From Flabesymbios commensalis (lineage: Eukaryota; Annelida; Polychaeta; Terebellida; Flabelligeridae), in the NCBI GenBank assembly GCA_964017125.1, contig OZ024915.1, positions 14,787,422 through 14,851,421 on the forward strand: a stretch of DNA of 64,000 bases, given 5' to 3'. The position numbers and the translations under genes are program-made. Positions 11,119 through 20,619 of this stretch are shown here, piece after piece (within the stretch, counting starts at the first letter, position 1; each line of letters opens with the position of its first letter). The notes beneath the pieces were generated by a model. It had not been told where the DNA came from. It ran no database searches and saw only the letters and a program-made list of their open reading frames with translations.

Positions 11119-11298
11119 AGTACTGGGTTCGAATCCCAGCCGTGTCGGATATTTGTCATCGGAGTGGTACTGTGCACTATAATAAACCCTTGAAGTCATT
11201 CGAAAAGTGTGGGGCGTGGTCCGGAATTTGGGCTTCCTTCTGTCGCGCTTTTGCCATGTTCGTGCAGAAAGCTACGTGAAGCAATATTCACTCACTTA
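11119..11298 (+). mobile_element. SINE S2, 5'-truncated (paralogue of 372-551)
   Basis: Nearly identical to the copy 1 piece, with the GGTTCGAATCCC B-box and the same truncation, so the truncation predates the duplication. Confidence 0.8.
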
Positions 11299-11307
11299 CA
11301 CCTGCCG

Positions 11308-11412
11308 CTACACAGCAAACACAAGACGTCGACTCAATGTTGGATCAATGTTGGGCCAGCGTCGAAGACGGTGGACCAACATTGATCCAACATTGAGTGA
11401 ACGTCTTCTAGG
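11308..11412. mobile_element. Family A hairpin (paralogue of 571-672)
   Basis: Same core GGCCAGCGTCGAAGACGGTGG and the same arms as copy 1. Confidence 0.85.
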
Positions 11413-11577
11413 CTCCTTCTGTATGACAGGCTCTGAGACTTTCGACCTTGTCTGATTGGCAGCCACCGAGCCTCTCTCTTATAAATATTCATGAGCTGTG
11501 ACCTCCTTTCTCGTATGGCCTATCATGTGGCACGTATCAGAGGTCACAGCAGAGGTGACAGTTACTGAGACAACCTA

Positions 11578-11670
11578 CACATGGCGTTGGTCCAGTGTTG
11601 GTTTAATGCTGGGCCAGCGTTGTAAGCGGTGGACCAACATCAACCCAACATCAATCCGTTTTGGATGGTG
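11578..11670. mobile_element. Family A hairpin (paralogue of 838-930)
   Basis: Diverged core GGGCCAGCGTTGTAAGCGGTGG, identical to copy 1. Confidence 0.7.
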
Positions 11671-12019
11671 AGCCCAATGGTGAGCTCTATGTGTCCCATT
11701 CATTTCCGTCCTGTGTGTAACAGTGTTGGCAAAGGCCCTATGTGATCACTTGTAAAGTATACACTTCCTTTTCGCTGGCGTCACTGCGCTCCTTTTTGCC
11801 TATCACAGCCCTTCCAAAAGATGGTATATGCACAATTGTGACATAAGCAGATACTTCCATTTCACTGTCTGCAACATTGCCTGTAACAGCCCTTCCAAAA
11901 GACCGCGTATGCACACTTGTAAGATGAACAGAAACTTCCATTTAGCTGTCTGCAGCAGCACGTCACGCTGAATATGCATGCACTCCCGCCAGCATGAAGT
12001 ACTGACTAGGGCTGAATGG

Positions 12020-12246
12020 ATACTGGCCAGCACAGCCGACGCTGGCCCAGCATTTACCAGACATTGGGTCGGTGTCGGCTTGTAATCGCCATGAGCAGTA
12101 AGCACTACCAGAGCAGCTGCTATTGTACGCAGCCCAGCAAACACGAGGCATTGAACCAGTGCTAGTTTAATGTTGGGCCAGCGTCGCAGACAGTGGGCCA
12201 GCAATGGCCCAGCATCGGGTCAATATATTGTGTTTGCTGGGAGTGT
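12020..12246. mobile_element. Family A fragment plus complete hairpin (paralogue of 1278-1500)
   Basis: The core fragment is at 12025-12065 and the complete CCCAGCAAACACGAGG to GTGTTTGCTGGGAG element is at 12129-12244. It differs from copy 1 by a few bases, for example GCTAGTTTAATG for GCTGGTTTAATG. Confidence 0.85.
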
Positions 12247-12743
12247 TGACAAGCCATATCATGTTTCGAACACCGGCGTTGTTCCAAAACGAAATTATAT
12301 TCCGATTATTCCGATTATTACATATTCTCTACTGCTCACAGGAACCATTTAATAACATTAATTTAAAAAGCCATTGCCACTACATCTATTACCTATCAAC
12401 CCTTATGGTTATGCTGCTGGAGGGGAGACATCTGCAGTATTTTTTTACTTGTAGTTTATATAGATCCACACCTGATCAGGACAATATATGTGTTGTGGCT
12501 TCCTCTGAACTTTAAGGACCTCGTGGATCAACATTAAAGTAACATTAAAGTAACATGCGTCACAGAACCATAATGTTTACATTTTGGCGGACCCACTCAC
12601 GTTGACCATGATGCACATATAATGTTTACTCGGGGAATCATGGCGACCCACCTACTTTAAACTGCTCACACATCAATAACGAAACGTTGGCCTAATACTG
12701 GCCTAATATTGACCAGATTTACCGCAATCGCGACTATTCCTTA

Positions 12744-13425
12744 GTAGACGGCCGGCCAAGTGGATTAAAAAAAATTCTGATGGCGTTTATTGTTACAAGC
12801 GGATAACCACGTTTTATTACCTCTATATACCTTCACGTTCCATGTCAGGGGGGTTACCAAATTGTTTTTGACCCATCAAGGGCATTTCAAGGTCAAACAA
12901 AGTCATTTATGGGTTAAAATGTTGATATTTTCATTTTCCTACAGAACACGAAAAAAAAACAAGATACCTTTAAATAAATAATAATTCAATTAGTATAGCA
13001 ATTCAGGTGAGGTGATTACCAACTATTAGTGATCTCTTAAGATCATTTTAAGCGCTCACAAGGTCATTTAAGGGTTAAAATTGTTGGGTTTTGTCATTTT
13101 TCCACCACACACCAGCCATACAATCAGATAAATACAACTAAGTATCAATGACAGTAATACGGCTCTTCAAAAAAGGAGTTGAAGACTGATGTAAACATCT
13201 CAAGGTCTTTCCAAGGTCAGACAAGATCATTTCAAATTTACAATGTCAATTTGTCACTTTCAAACTTAGCAACGGCATAAAAAAAATCTTTATTTCGGAG
13301 TGCGCAACAGACAAACAACAACATACATTGAAATAATCAGTCATTACAGTAACATAACATTTCTAGTAAGGGGATAGACAGAAAAAAGTTAACTTCTCAA
13401 GGTCATTTTAATATCACACATAGAC
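12744..13425. mobile_element. Left end of the GACGGCCGGCC TIR element, truncated
   Basis: Matches 2005-2685 and then breaks inside the AGGTCA repeats, joining directly to hairpin D sequence. The right arm, minisatellite and 4-5 kb interior are absent. Confidence 0.85.
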
Positions 13426-13684
13426 CATCTCGACCAATCAGATGCCTACGATATGTCGTAACTTGTACGAGAATACGGGACCAGGTCCACACCACACTTG
13501 ACGTAATCTCTGAGCGTGTCATCTGACCATTACTCTTCACACAGTCACTCCACAACTACTTTATTTATAACAGACAAATTCAATAACACATTACAGCAGA
13601 AACCAACGTGCATCACGTGGTAGGAGGCCAGTCGGCTCAGGACTAGCAGATTATTTATTTAATTCCTGCCCGCCACGGTAAAGA

Positions 13685-13795
13685 CTAGTAAACACAAGAC
13701 ATCAAGTAAATGTTGATTTAATATTGCGACAACTTCTGCGACGCTTGCACAATATCAACCCAACATTGGCTCATGTGCTCAGTTTACTGGGATAG
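13685..13795. mobile_element. Family A hairpin (paralogue of 5622-5735)
   Basis: AGTAAACACAAGACATCAAG end, diverged centre CAACTTCTGCGACGCTTG. Confidence 0.65.
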
Positions 13796-14093
13796 TAGAC
13801 TGCGGATAAAAATGAATTACATTCCGTGATCATTGGCGTTTTTTGTATGCATTTTTACGAGACTGGGGATACAAATTAATCAGATTTAGTGGTAATTGGC
13901 GTGTTTGGTATGTATTTTGGGGGGACAAAATAATTAGATTACGTGATAGCATGCAGTCAGCCATATCATGACAGGAATTGGAATATTAACACCACCCACA
14001 GATCATCTCATGGCAGTGTAATTCGCTCACTTAAAGTTTCTCCCTTCTCAATGTGACTAGGCTATCACGCTAATGGCGGCCTCGTCGAGTTAA

Positions 14094-14511
14094 GAGGACT
14101 AGCCCAGGCTAAAATCATAAAAAAAATCGGTGATTTTATTTTGGTTTCTTAATATGACCATATGATGTAAACATGTCCATAGACTCGAACTGCAATTTTT
14201 TTAAAATTTTTCTGCTGCGCATTCACCAGTTGACCGAGAGGTAGCGTGCTCGGCCTCAGACCGCCAGGGCTCGAATTTCGAATCCTGTGTCTGGAGGACA
14301 GTGTCATCTCAATCATCTCACCACCCTCAGGAGGTTCTCCTGACCCAGTTTAGCCTATATGTGCACAAAGGTGGCCTAAAGCCCGATTCATTTCATTTCA
14401 TCTTGCATTCACCAGTTAGACTAGATATAGAGACGAAATTCCCGTATTTCGAATTTTTGACATGGTTGTTAATAATTAGATATCAGGAATTTCGTCTCTA
14501 TTTCTAGTCTA
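14094..14511. mobile_element. MITE family F copy split by a SINE
   Basis: Begins after TTAA at 14090-14093 (GAGGACTAGCCCAGGC). It follows the copy 1 element to GCATTCACCAGTT, is interrupted by the SINE at 14232-14404, resumes, and ends at TCTATTTCTAGTCT. The right terminal arm is gone. Confidence 0.85.
14232..14404 (+). mobile_element. SINE S1 insertion with 13-bp target duplication
   Basis: GCATTCACCAGTT occurs at 14219-14231 and again at 14405-14417, and only once at the matching copy 1 site (9119-9131). The insert starts GACCGAGAGGTAGCGTGC (A-box-like), has a GGGCTCGAATTTCGAATCC B-box-like block and the CCCAGTTTAGCCTATATGTG body, and ends in TTCATTTCATTTCATC. It carries only the second tRNA-like unit of the longer S1 copies. 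The empty site in the paralogue shows it inserted after the duplication. Confidence 0.92.
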
Positions 14512-14726
14512 ACACAAGAAGCATCAGAAGATTCATACAAACTGTGGTCATTAAGAAGAAGACGAACTGAAAGTTGCGTTAACATCGGTATATTAAAAAC
14601 CTAACTTCCCTCACCGGAGTGGCTCAGCCTGTCACAAGACGAGAATAGCCGATCACCACTGTCATTCAGTTGTTATTTAAATTACGGGGTATATTACCAT
14701 ACTTGTGAGAGAAAAGAACGTAACGG

Positions 14727-14815
14727 ATTGGTAGAGCGCGTGACTGCCACGCCATTCATACATGCGTCCCAGGTTAAAAGCCCGCTGATCCTGAATGGGT
14801 CTTTAAGGTGAATAT
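14727..14815 (+). mobile_element. tRNA-like SINE head S3 (paralogue of 9843)
   Basis: A-box-like TTGGTAGAGCGCGTGACT. The B-box has decayed to GGTTAAAAGCCCGC. Confidence 0.6.
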
Positions 14816-14857
14816 CCGTGTCTCTTTCTTCTCAATATCACTAGGCGGTTACGTTAA

Positions 14858-15095
14858 CCCTTTAACCGACAAATTATTCAATCTGAATTTTTACTCCCCT
14901 GAAGTTGTGTCTCGCTGACGCGACACACAACTTCAAGTGAGTGAAAATTATTCAGATTTGACAAAATGGAGGTCAACTGTTTTCAAATATTGCTGATTGA
15001 TGTCACATTTTATCTTTAACATGTTTACAGGGTGGTACTTATTGTGCTAATAAAAAATGAAAAACCGAATATATGCAGCACCGGCGGTTAAAGGG
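14858..15095 (+). mobile_element. MITE family B, complete
   Basis: TTAA (14854-14857) and TTGA (15096-15099) flank CCCTTTAACCGAC ... GGCGGTTAAAGGG, 238 bp. The internal hairpin AAGTTGTGTCTCGCTGACGC / CACAACTTCAAG is intact. This copy shows what copy 1 (9970-10165) has lost. Confidence 0.9.
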
Positions 15096-15380
15096 TTGAT
15101 AACGATCTCATTGAGTCAAGGTTGCCTGTGCGTCGACGTTCATTCCGCGCAAGTCCACGCGCTGCGCGCTCCTTCGCCGTACTTGTGCCCATGTAGGCTA
15201 CTTTAGGAGGGTTAGTATAGTCACTGATAATGGATTGTTCTTGACATTGAATAACATTGATCCTATCATTACCGATACAAACAAGCTGACAGTCATGTTT
15301 CTGAAGCATTCAAGGAAGAGTGATATACACAAACATAAAAAAGACGGCATTAATATGTGGCCGAGCTGTCACACTCAGTG

Positions 15381-15563
15381 ATTGGTCAATTTGTGAGCGG
15401 CTTTAATTGAACTGTCTGCGTGTGTCAGTGATTGGTCAGTCTTCGAGCGGATATGATTAGTTAAACAGTCTACATCTTTGATTGGTCAATTTGTTGTATA
15501 TAGGCCCACACTTCTCTGTTTGGGCAAGATGTGATTGGTCCATCTGTGCACGGCTTTGATTGG
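15381..15563 (+). promoter_or_regulatory. Cluster of five ATTGGTC motifs (inverted CCAAT)
   Basis: ATTGG lies at 15381, 15431, 15481, 15534 and 15559, always as GATTGGTC, with spacings of 50, 50, 53 and 25. Inverted CCAAT boxes are the recognition sequence of NF-Y. The two 50-base steps also carry weak surrounding similarity (CAGTGATTGGTCA, GAGCGG), so a decayed 50-bp tandem repeat could explain it. It lies 1.5 kb upstream of the signal-peptide exon. Confidence 0.4.
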
Positions 15564-16185
15564 TCAATATGTACACGAATAATCTCTGAATAATGAGATT
15601 ATTTTCCCTATTTACTCCTGACGTCGGATTGTAAAAAGAGCGTGAGCAGATCATTGTTTGGTGAGTGAGTTTGTATAAATTATTTATTATCATGTTAATC
15701 ATCACTGCCCGTAACATAGCAAGGCAATCAATACTAAGCATTCTAAATCAAGTAGAGTGAAGTGATCAGAATAAACAAAATGATGCCAAATAAAGTGCTG
15801 TGCTATTCATATGGCGTATGTTGTACTAAAATAGCCATGTATTCCTCACTATTGACATTAGGATTATTTTTTCCCGATATTTTTCCTAATCGCTCACTAT
15901 TATGACACTGGCACAGAAGAACTGCTATTTTTCAGTCACTGCCAAAATAACAAAATCACGAGTTCAGCATATCCGACATCATATTTATATATATATGTGT
16001 TCAAATCCACTGAGACAACTATTACCAGATTTAATTATAGGGCTGTGATAATGAGAATAACTTAGTTGATCATCCACAAAACTGTTGATTCTGCGACATC
16101 TAACTGCTATTATCGCCGGTGGCTGAAACATTCTCACAAACTTTCCCAGAAAATAACAGTCGTTAAGCCGATGGACCAAAGTCTT
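15564..16185. other. No gene seen
   Basis: AT-rich and apparently single-copy within the window. Short open frames on both strands look like chance frames. Confidence 0.4.
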
Positions 16186-16335
16186 GAACGCTGGCTCAAC
16201 ATTGAAACAACATTATTGCAGTATGCAAACACAAAACATTTGTATAACATTAACACAACATCGGTCAAACGTCGAAGACGTTGGACCAACATTGTATCAA
16301 TGTTATATAAATGTTTTGTGTTTGCTGTGTTGTCC
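16186..16335. mobile_element. Family A hairpin, ACATTTGTATAAC arm type
   Basis: GCAAACACAAAACATTTGTATAACATT ends pair with TTATATAAATGTTTTGTGTTTGC. Core TCAAACGTCGAAGACGTTGGACC. Same arm type as 51596-51706 and 61785-61897. Confidence 0.85.
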
Positions 16336-17085
16336 TTGCTGGCTCCCCACCGTTCCAATCTGTTTCTAGGTGTTGTTGCTGCTCTCGCCACCAGGTGTCC
16401 CTGCCTCCCCGCCGGTCCTGCAGACATCCTTCCTGTCTGCCTGGCACTACACGCCTGATAATCACCCTGCTCACTGTGGACAAGGCGAGACACAGCTCTC
16501 ATATCCAACCCGGATACTCAGAGAGAAGCACCACGGATTACATCACGGGGATAACACACTACATCCAGGAGTGGCAGATTATAATACTCAAGTTGCACTT
16601 CCGCAACTGAATCCTGAATCTGTCATTGTTGCTGACATACACATTCTGGACCCAACAGCTGATTGAGACTATTACTATTAGAGGTGTATACATTCCTGGA
16701 GTGATGCGATAGCATGCCGCCTAAGTCACAGACAATTAGAGGAATATATATTCTTAGAGTGCTAGAATAGTATATTAACACTCCTAAATCAAGGCAGGGA
16801 ACTGTCAACTCCAGCAAAGTGGTTAAAACCATTTGACGTCACTTGATATTAATAGTCAGTATAGAAATAAATTGATGACAAACAAAGGCACCACCGCCAT
16901 TCAGCTACAGCTAGGATTAATAATTTTATGGCGAGTTTATAATTAGGGACATATCATCCTCTGTCTTGTCGGGATTTGACTCCTTCCTCTGCCACTTGTT
17001 GAGGCGTCCTGCCATGCTGTCCCTCTCTCGCTGACTTCACACACAAGGATCCACACTTCGCACCTACACCTGGATATCACTGAGA

Positions 17086-17158
17086 ATGGCCGGATCACAC
17101 ACGTTCTGGATCACTTTATGGATCGCCTCTGGATGCCTCCTGCCCATGGCAATGTCAG
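17086..17158 (+). CDS. First coding exon: signal peptide of a secreted or membrane protein (partial)
   Basis: ATG in the context GAGAATGGCC begins 24 codons reading MAGSHTFWITLWIASGCLLP and then MAMS. That is a short polar start, a hydrophobic core (residues 7-22) and small residues suited to signal peptidase. The exon ends in phase 1 at TCAG with a strong GTAAGA donor at 17159-17164. Phase-1 introns directly after a signal peptide are common in animal secreted and cell-surface genes. The mature protein is unknown because no downstream exon was identified. Upstream in-frame sequence is stop-rich, so the leader probably starts in an untranslated exon around 16950-17085. From 17194 the presumed intron is filled with TTAA elements. 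Confidence 0.6.
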
Positions 17159-17193
17159 GTAAGACCAGCTATCTCACGCCTAATAACATTTAA

Positions 17194-17344
17194 CCCTATC
17201 AACCATTGTCATCTTCATCCACTACAAGGCGCGAATTGCTGTGTCAGGAAAATCTATGTTCAATCACTTAAAGTTGTGGATCGCGTCAGCAAGACACAGT
17301 TTCATCAGGTGAGGGGAATTCCAAGCAAAAAGACGATCAAAGGG
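17194..17344. mobile_element. Chimeric TTAA MITE: family E start, family B-type hairpin
   Basis: TTAA at 17190-17193 and 17345-17348 flank CCCTATCAACC ... TCAAAGGG. The left half carries family E motifs (CATCCACTACAAGG, GAATTGCTG). The right half carries the family B hairpin (AAGTTGTGGATCGCGTCAGC). It starts 36 bases into the presumed intron. Confidence 0.75.
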
Positions 17345-17402
17345 TTAACCCTCATAGCCCCATAGTCGCATGTTTACACAACGTGGTATCGCTTTAATTT
17401 AA

Positions 17403-17619
17403 CCCTTTAAAACCGCACGATGCATCAAAGCATCATTTTGCATCTCTGAAGAATGGCTTAATTTCCCACACCTAGCGTTTTAGAACGACAAATTTCTTGC
17501 AACTGTTTTAATAATAACAATATCTTTTTTTTATTTGCCACCCACTTAAGTCATTTTCATCCACTACAAGTCGAGAATTGGGACAAAAAATGATACTGGC
17601 AAATTAAGGCTTGAAATGG
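17403..17619 (+). mobile_element. MITE family E
   Basis: TTAA at 17399-17402 and 17620-17623. It starts CCCTTTAAAACCGCACGATG, has GCATCAAAGCATCATTTTGC and CATCCACTACAAGTCGAGAA, and ends GGCTTGAAATGG. Only a 50-base piece (17349-17398) separates it from the previous TTAA element. Confidence 0.85.
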
Positions 17620-17737
17620 TTAAGTGAATTGAATCAAATGGAAAATAGCTAAACCATCACACGCCTGAGTTACTACATGAGTTATTATACTGGCGTATTT
17701 TTTTTATAAAATTAGTTTTTATATTTGCCTTAGTCCT

Positions 17738-17993
17738 TCCAACCTTGAACTTACCATTATCATCTGTATCCACTACAAGCCGCGAATTGCTGTCGCAAAT
17801 GAAGTGAAATTGAAGACTTGAAGTGGTGTAGATGGCTTGAAGTGGATGGCAAATGGAAAAAAAAGATATCGTTATTATCAAAACAGCTCCATGAAATTTG
17901 TTCGTTCCAAACCCCTAGGTTTTAGAAAATTAAGTCATATAATTCTTCAAAGACGAAAAATGATGCTTTGATACATCGTGACAGCTTAAAGGG
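17738..17993 (-). mobile_element. MITE family E, inverted
   Basis: Reads in reverse from GGG at 17991-17993 (flank TTGA). It has CACGATGTATCAAAGCATCA, GAACGAACAAATTTCATGG and the ATCCACTACAAGCCGCGAATT hairpin arm, where it shortens. The left end is poorly defined. Confidence 0.75.
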
Positions 17994-18030
17994 TTGATGT
18001 GGGAACTGCGACAGCAATTCGTCCCCTTAG

Positions 18031-18085
18031 ATATGAAAGGGTGTATCTGCCACTTTGTGAAGTGGCAGATCCACCCTTTCATATC
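18031..18085. repeat. Hairpin with GCCACTTTGTGAAGTGGC core
   Basis: ATATGAAAGGGTGTATCTG pairs with CAGATCCACCCTTTCATAT around GCCACTTTGTGAAGTGGC. The core matches 4194-4235; the arms do not. Confidence 0.8.
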
Positions 18086-18173
18086 CAAGGCGAAAAATTC
18101 ATAACACATCTGCAACAAATGATTCAGCAGGACAAGTTGTCGCATAGATATACCGAGTCACATAGCCATAGAG

Positions 18174-18490
18174 AGGGACGTGGCGCAATGGTTGGGGCGC
18201 TGAGCGTTTGTAATGTCGCTGCTTGCCGTGCGTTTTCGAATCCCGCTTCGTGTGGCATTTTCAGACACCATGTTTTTTCTCCTCGCAATTTTGAGACATT
18301 TTTTCGATGTTGTGTCTTTGGGCAAGACACTTAACCCTAAAATGCTACACTTGACTCAGGTGTAAATGGGCACCTGGTAGGACAGAGATAACAATGTTTA
18401 CAATAAGTTCAATGCTTCCAAAATGGCTGCAGGACTGTATGCTCTCAGTGGAGTTGAGATGGCACTCGAATGAACAGGTCCTATCACCAT
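18174..18490 (+). mobile_element. tRNA-derived SINE S4 with conserved central block
   Basis: A-box-like TGGCGCAATGGTTGGGGCG and B-box-like TTTTCGAATCCCGC, then a central block TTTGGGCAAGACACTTAACC ... AGGTGTAAATGGGCACCTGG. As I recall, blocks of this type recur in SINEs of several marine invertebrate groups. The tail near 18480 is ATCACCATAAGG. No target duplication was resolved. Confidence 0.75.
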
Positions 18491-18927
18491 AAGGTAAAAA
18501 TGTAAAGGTCGGATGACATACTTGATATCAGACTATAAACCTGCACCTTAACTATTTTTAGGTGGTTTGTTCATGTGGAAATGACATAGCGAAGTAATTA
18601 CATTCTGATTTTTATACAATATATAGGCCTATGAGGTATTATACTTCGAAAGTTTATAAAATTAGCCATGTTTTCCGACTGACAATTAACATGATTAAAG
18701 CATGTACCATCATCCATAGGATCTGTGCCTAAATGTTTTTGTCGTGACTGAAATCTTTGGGTGTTCTATCCCTTTAAGCTATAATTATTTTATTGATATA
18801 GCTTATTCGTTACCATGGTTACTATTGTTAATAAATTATATTTAATTTTACTCAGAATGCGTCAAACAAGCCTCAGAGGGCTAATGTTGGGCCAGTGTGG
18901 AGACATTGATCTTTCAAGAAAAAGAAA

Positions 18928-19045
18928 CTCATTTATAATTTTTTCACCCACTAGAAGTTGTGTCTCGCTACCGCGACACACAACTTCAAGTGGGTAAAAT
19001 TACTCATATTTTTACAATTTGCATCAAAACATTTGGCAATCAAAC
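18928..19045 (+). mobile_element. MITE B'-type hairpin piece
   Basis: CCCACTAGAAGTTGTGTCTC / CGCGACACACAACTTCAAGT hairpin with loop GCTACC, followed by AAATTACTCATATTTTTACA. It lacks both CCCTTT ends. Confidence 0.7.
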
Positions 19046-19083
19046 ATTTTCAAGGCACATTTCTCCTTCTAATTGAAGATTAA

Positions 19084-19326
19084 CTCTTACAGCGCGGGGA
19101 TCGACTTTAGTCGTAAAAATCTGACGTCTGCAGACGTCAGATTCTGACGTCTAAATTCGATCACCACGCTGTAAGAGTAAAAATATTTGCAATGGCCGTA
19201 GACACATACCATAGATATTCAAATGAATCGGAAAGAGATCGCTAAGATATGTATAATGATTTCAAATGGAAAAAACCTTTTGGTCTCCATGGTTTATAAG
19301 AAAAGATAATCAGCGCTTTTTAAGGG
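19084..19326 (+). mobile_element. MITE family C, complete (243 bp)
   Basis: TTAA at 19080-19083 and 19327-19330. Family C runs CCCTTACAGCGCGGGGATCG, then a hairpin of ATCTGACGTCTGCAGACGTC type, GTAAGAGTAAAAATATTT, AATGGCCGTAGACCCATAAC, GGTATTCAAATGAATCGG, AAGACATTTATGATGATTTC, GGTCTCCATGGTTTATA and CAGCGCTTTAAGGG. This copy starts CTCTTAC. Confidence 0.92.
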
Positions 19327-19344
19327 TTAAAATCGAAACAATTG

Positions 19345-19586
19345 TCATTTTAACAATTGGAATGCTTATTTCTCCTTCAATTTGAAAAAAGGGTTATTTT
19401 TAATTTTAAATCATCATAATTGTCTTTGTCAGTTCTTTCCGATTCATTTGAATACCTATGTTATGGGTCTACGTGCATTAGAAATAGTTTCATTCTTACA
19501 GTGCGGAGATCGACTTTAGACGTCAGAATCTGACGTCTACAGACGTCAGATTCTGACGTCTAAAGTCGGTCCCCGCGCTGCAAGGG
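19345..19586 (-). mobile_element. MITE family C, inverted
   Basis: Right end GGGTTAA at 19584-19590 with a full hairpin (AATCTGACGTCTACAGACGT). The outer left end is diverged (CATTTTAACAATTGGAATGC). It faces 19084-19326, giving a divergent pair. Confidence 0.88.
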
Positions 19587-19799
19587 TTAAATAACAAAGG
19601 CTAAGAGCGACAATATTCGCGCTTAGAGTGAAAGGGTTAAATCACCACACGGCGGCCGCCTGATGCTGGGTGTGAAGTGATGTAAGAGGAGAGGCTTACA
19701 ATTTAATCTGTCGTTTAATGTAACCGGTTAATTTGACGGCTGATTACATTTTAGATCGGGTCAATTTATACGGTCACGGAGCCAACGTATCATGTTATG

Positions 19800-20130
19800 T
19801 TCGAAATGTAACCGAGCTTCCCGTTTGTTCTGACCTGAACAGCTGAAGGAGCGCACATGAAACAATTATAAAATATTCTATCATCCGCTTTTTTTTTGAA
19901 TTTCCAGTTGAAAACATGCAAACAAATTGGTCCAATATCATTATTATTAATTGAGTAACATGTTATTAATTTTGTTTGAAGGGAACAGGTCAAGACGACC
20001 TCTACGAGGACTGTCAACCATATATTTGAGAATTAACAATATAATATAAAACCAAGTGTTTACCAGTTATAGGTGTTGGCATACTTATCATGTAAGACAG
20101 CGTCAGATTTAGTGCTTAAAATAGTAATGT
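19800..20130 (-). mobile_element. Dispersed repeat family G
   Basis: Matches 26050-26400 in opposite orientation: shared ACAGGTCGAGACGACCTCTA-like, AATTGAGTAACAT / TTATTAATT and CATGATAAGTATG segments. Class not assigned. Confidence 0.65.
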
Positions 20131-20337
20131 TTTGTGTACATGCTATTAAGAAAATATACCGCGTAGATTTATTATATACCCTATTACTTTTGTGATATGT
20201 ACACCTAAAATAAAGATAGCTGACAATTGTCTGTCATCAGTTTCTCGCACAAAAAAGAACAGAAAAATAGCTTATTGTAATTGCCGCGGCTGCTTTATAA
20301 CGCTGAAGTAGGAAGCGAGCCTGAAACTTGTCAGTCC

Positions 20338-20390
20338 CATATCATCATTGGTCATCTCGACAAATAGGAAGCCTACGGTACAACTATCGT
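20338..20390. mobile_element. Hairpin family D fragment
   Basis: CATTGGTCATCTCGACAAAT followed by GAAGCCTACGGTA matches one arm of family D (5205-5432). MITE B begins immediately after it. Confidence 0.6.
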
Positions 20391-20619
20391 AACCAAATTA
20401 TTCAATCTGAATTTTCATCCACTTGAAGTTGTGTCTCGCTGACGCGACACACAACTTCAAGTGAGTGAAAATTATTCAGATTTAAGAAAATAGAGGTCAA
20501 CTGTTTTCAAATATTGCTGATTGATGTCACATTTTATCTTTAACGTGTTTCAAATGTGGTACTTAATGTGATAATAAAAAATGAAAACCCGAATATCTGC
20601 GGCACCGGCGGTTAAAGGG
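20391..20619 (+). mobile_element. MITE family B, left tip missing
   Basis: Enters at AACCAAATTATTCAATC, has the intact GTGTCTCGCTGACGCGACAC hairpin and ends GGCACCGGCGGTTAAAGGG before TTTAA. Its left tip was lost at the junction with the hairpin D fragment. Confidence 0.85.

Larger units (their letters stand above)
10766..15056 (+). repeat. Segmental duplication, copy 2
   Basis: Head-to-tail partner of 1-10165. It lacks copy 1's 2.7-kb block (junction near 13420-13430), and at 14032-14037 it shows an unoccupied TTAA where copy 1 carries 5972-8933. It has gained a SINE at 14232-14404. Small indels are also visible, for example a 6-base loss near 11297 and 7 extra bases near 11863. Confidence 0.93.

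Noticed and set aside
9843-14815. tRNA genes at 9843 and 14727, and similar A/B-box sites elsewhere
   Set aside because: No cloverleaf can be drawn. They are duplicated or followed by SINE bodies.
16134-16666. Several 60-130-aa frames on both strands upstream of the signal-peptide exon
   Set aside because: Mutually overlapping, partly inside a hairpin, with no domain. They may be untranslated leader or promoter DNA.
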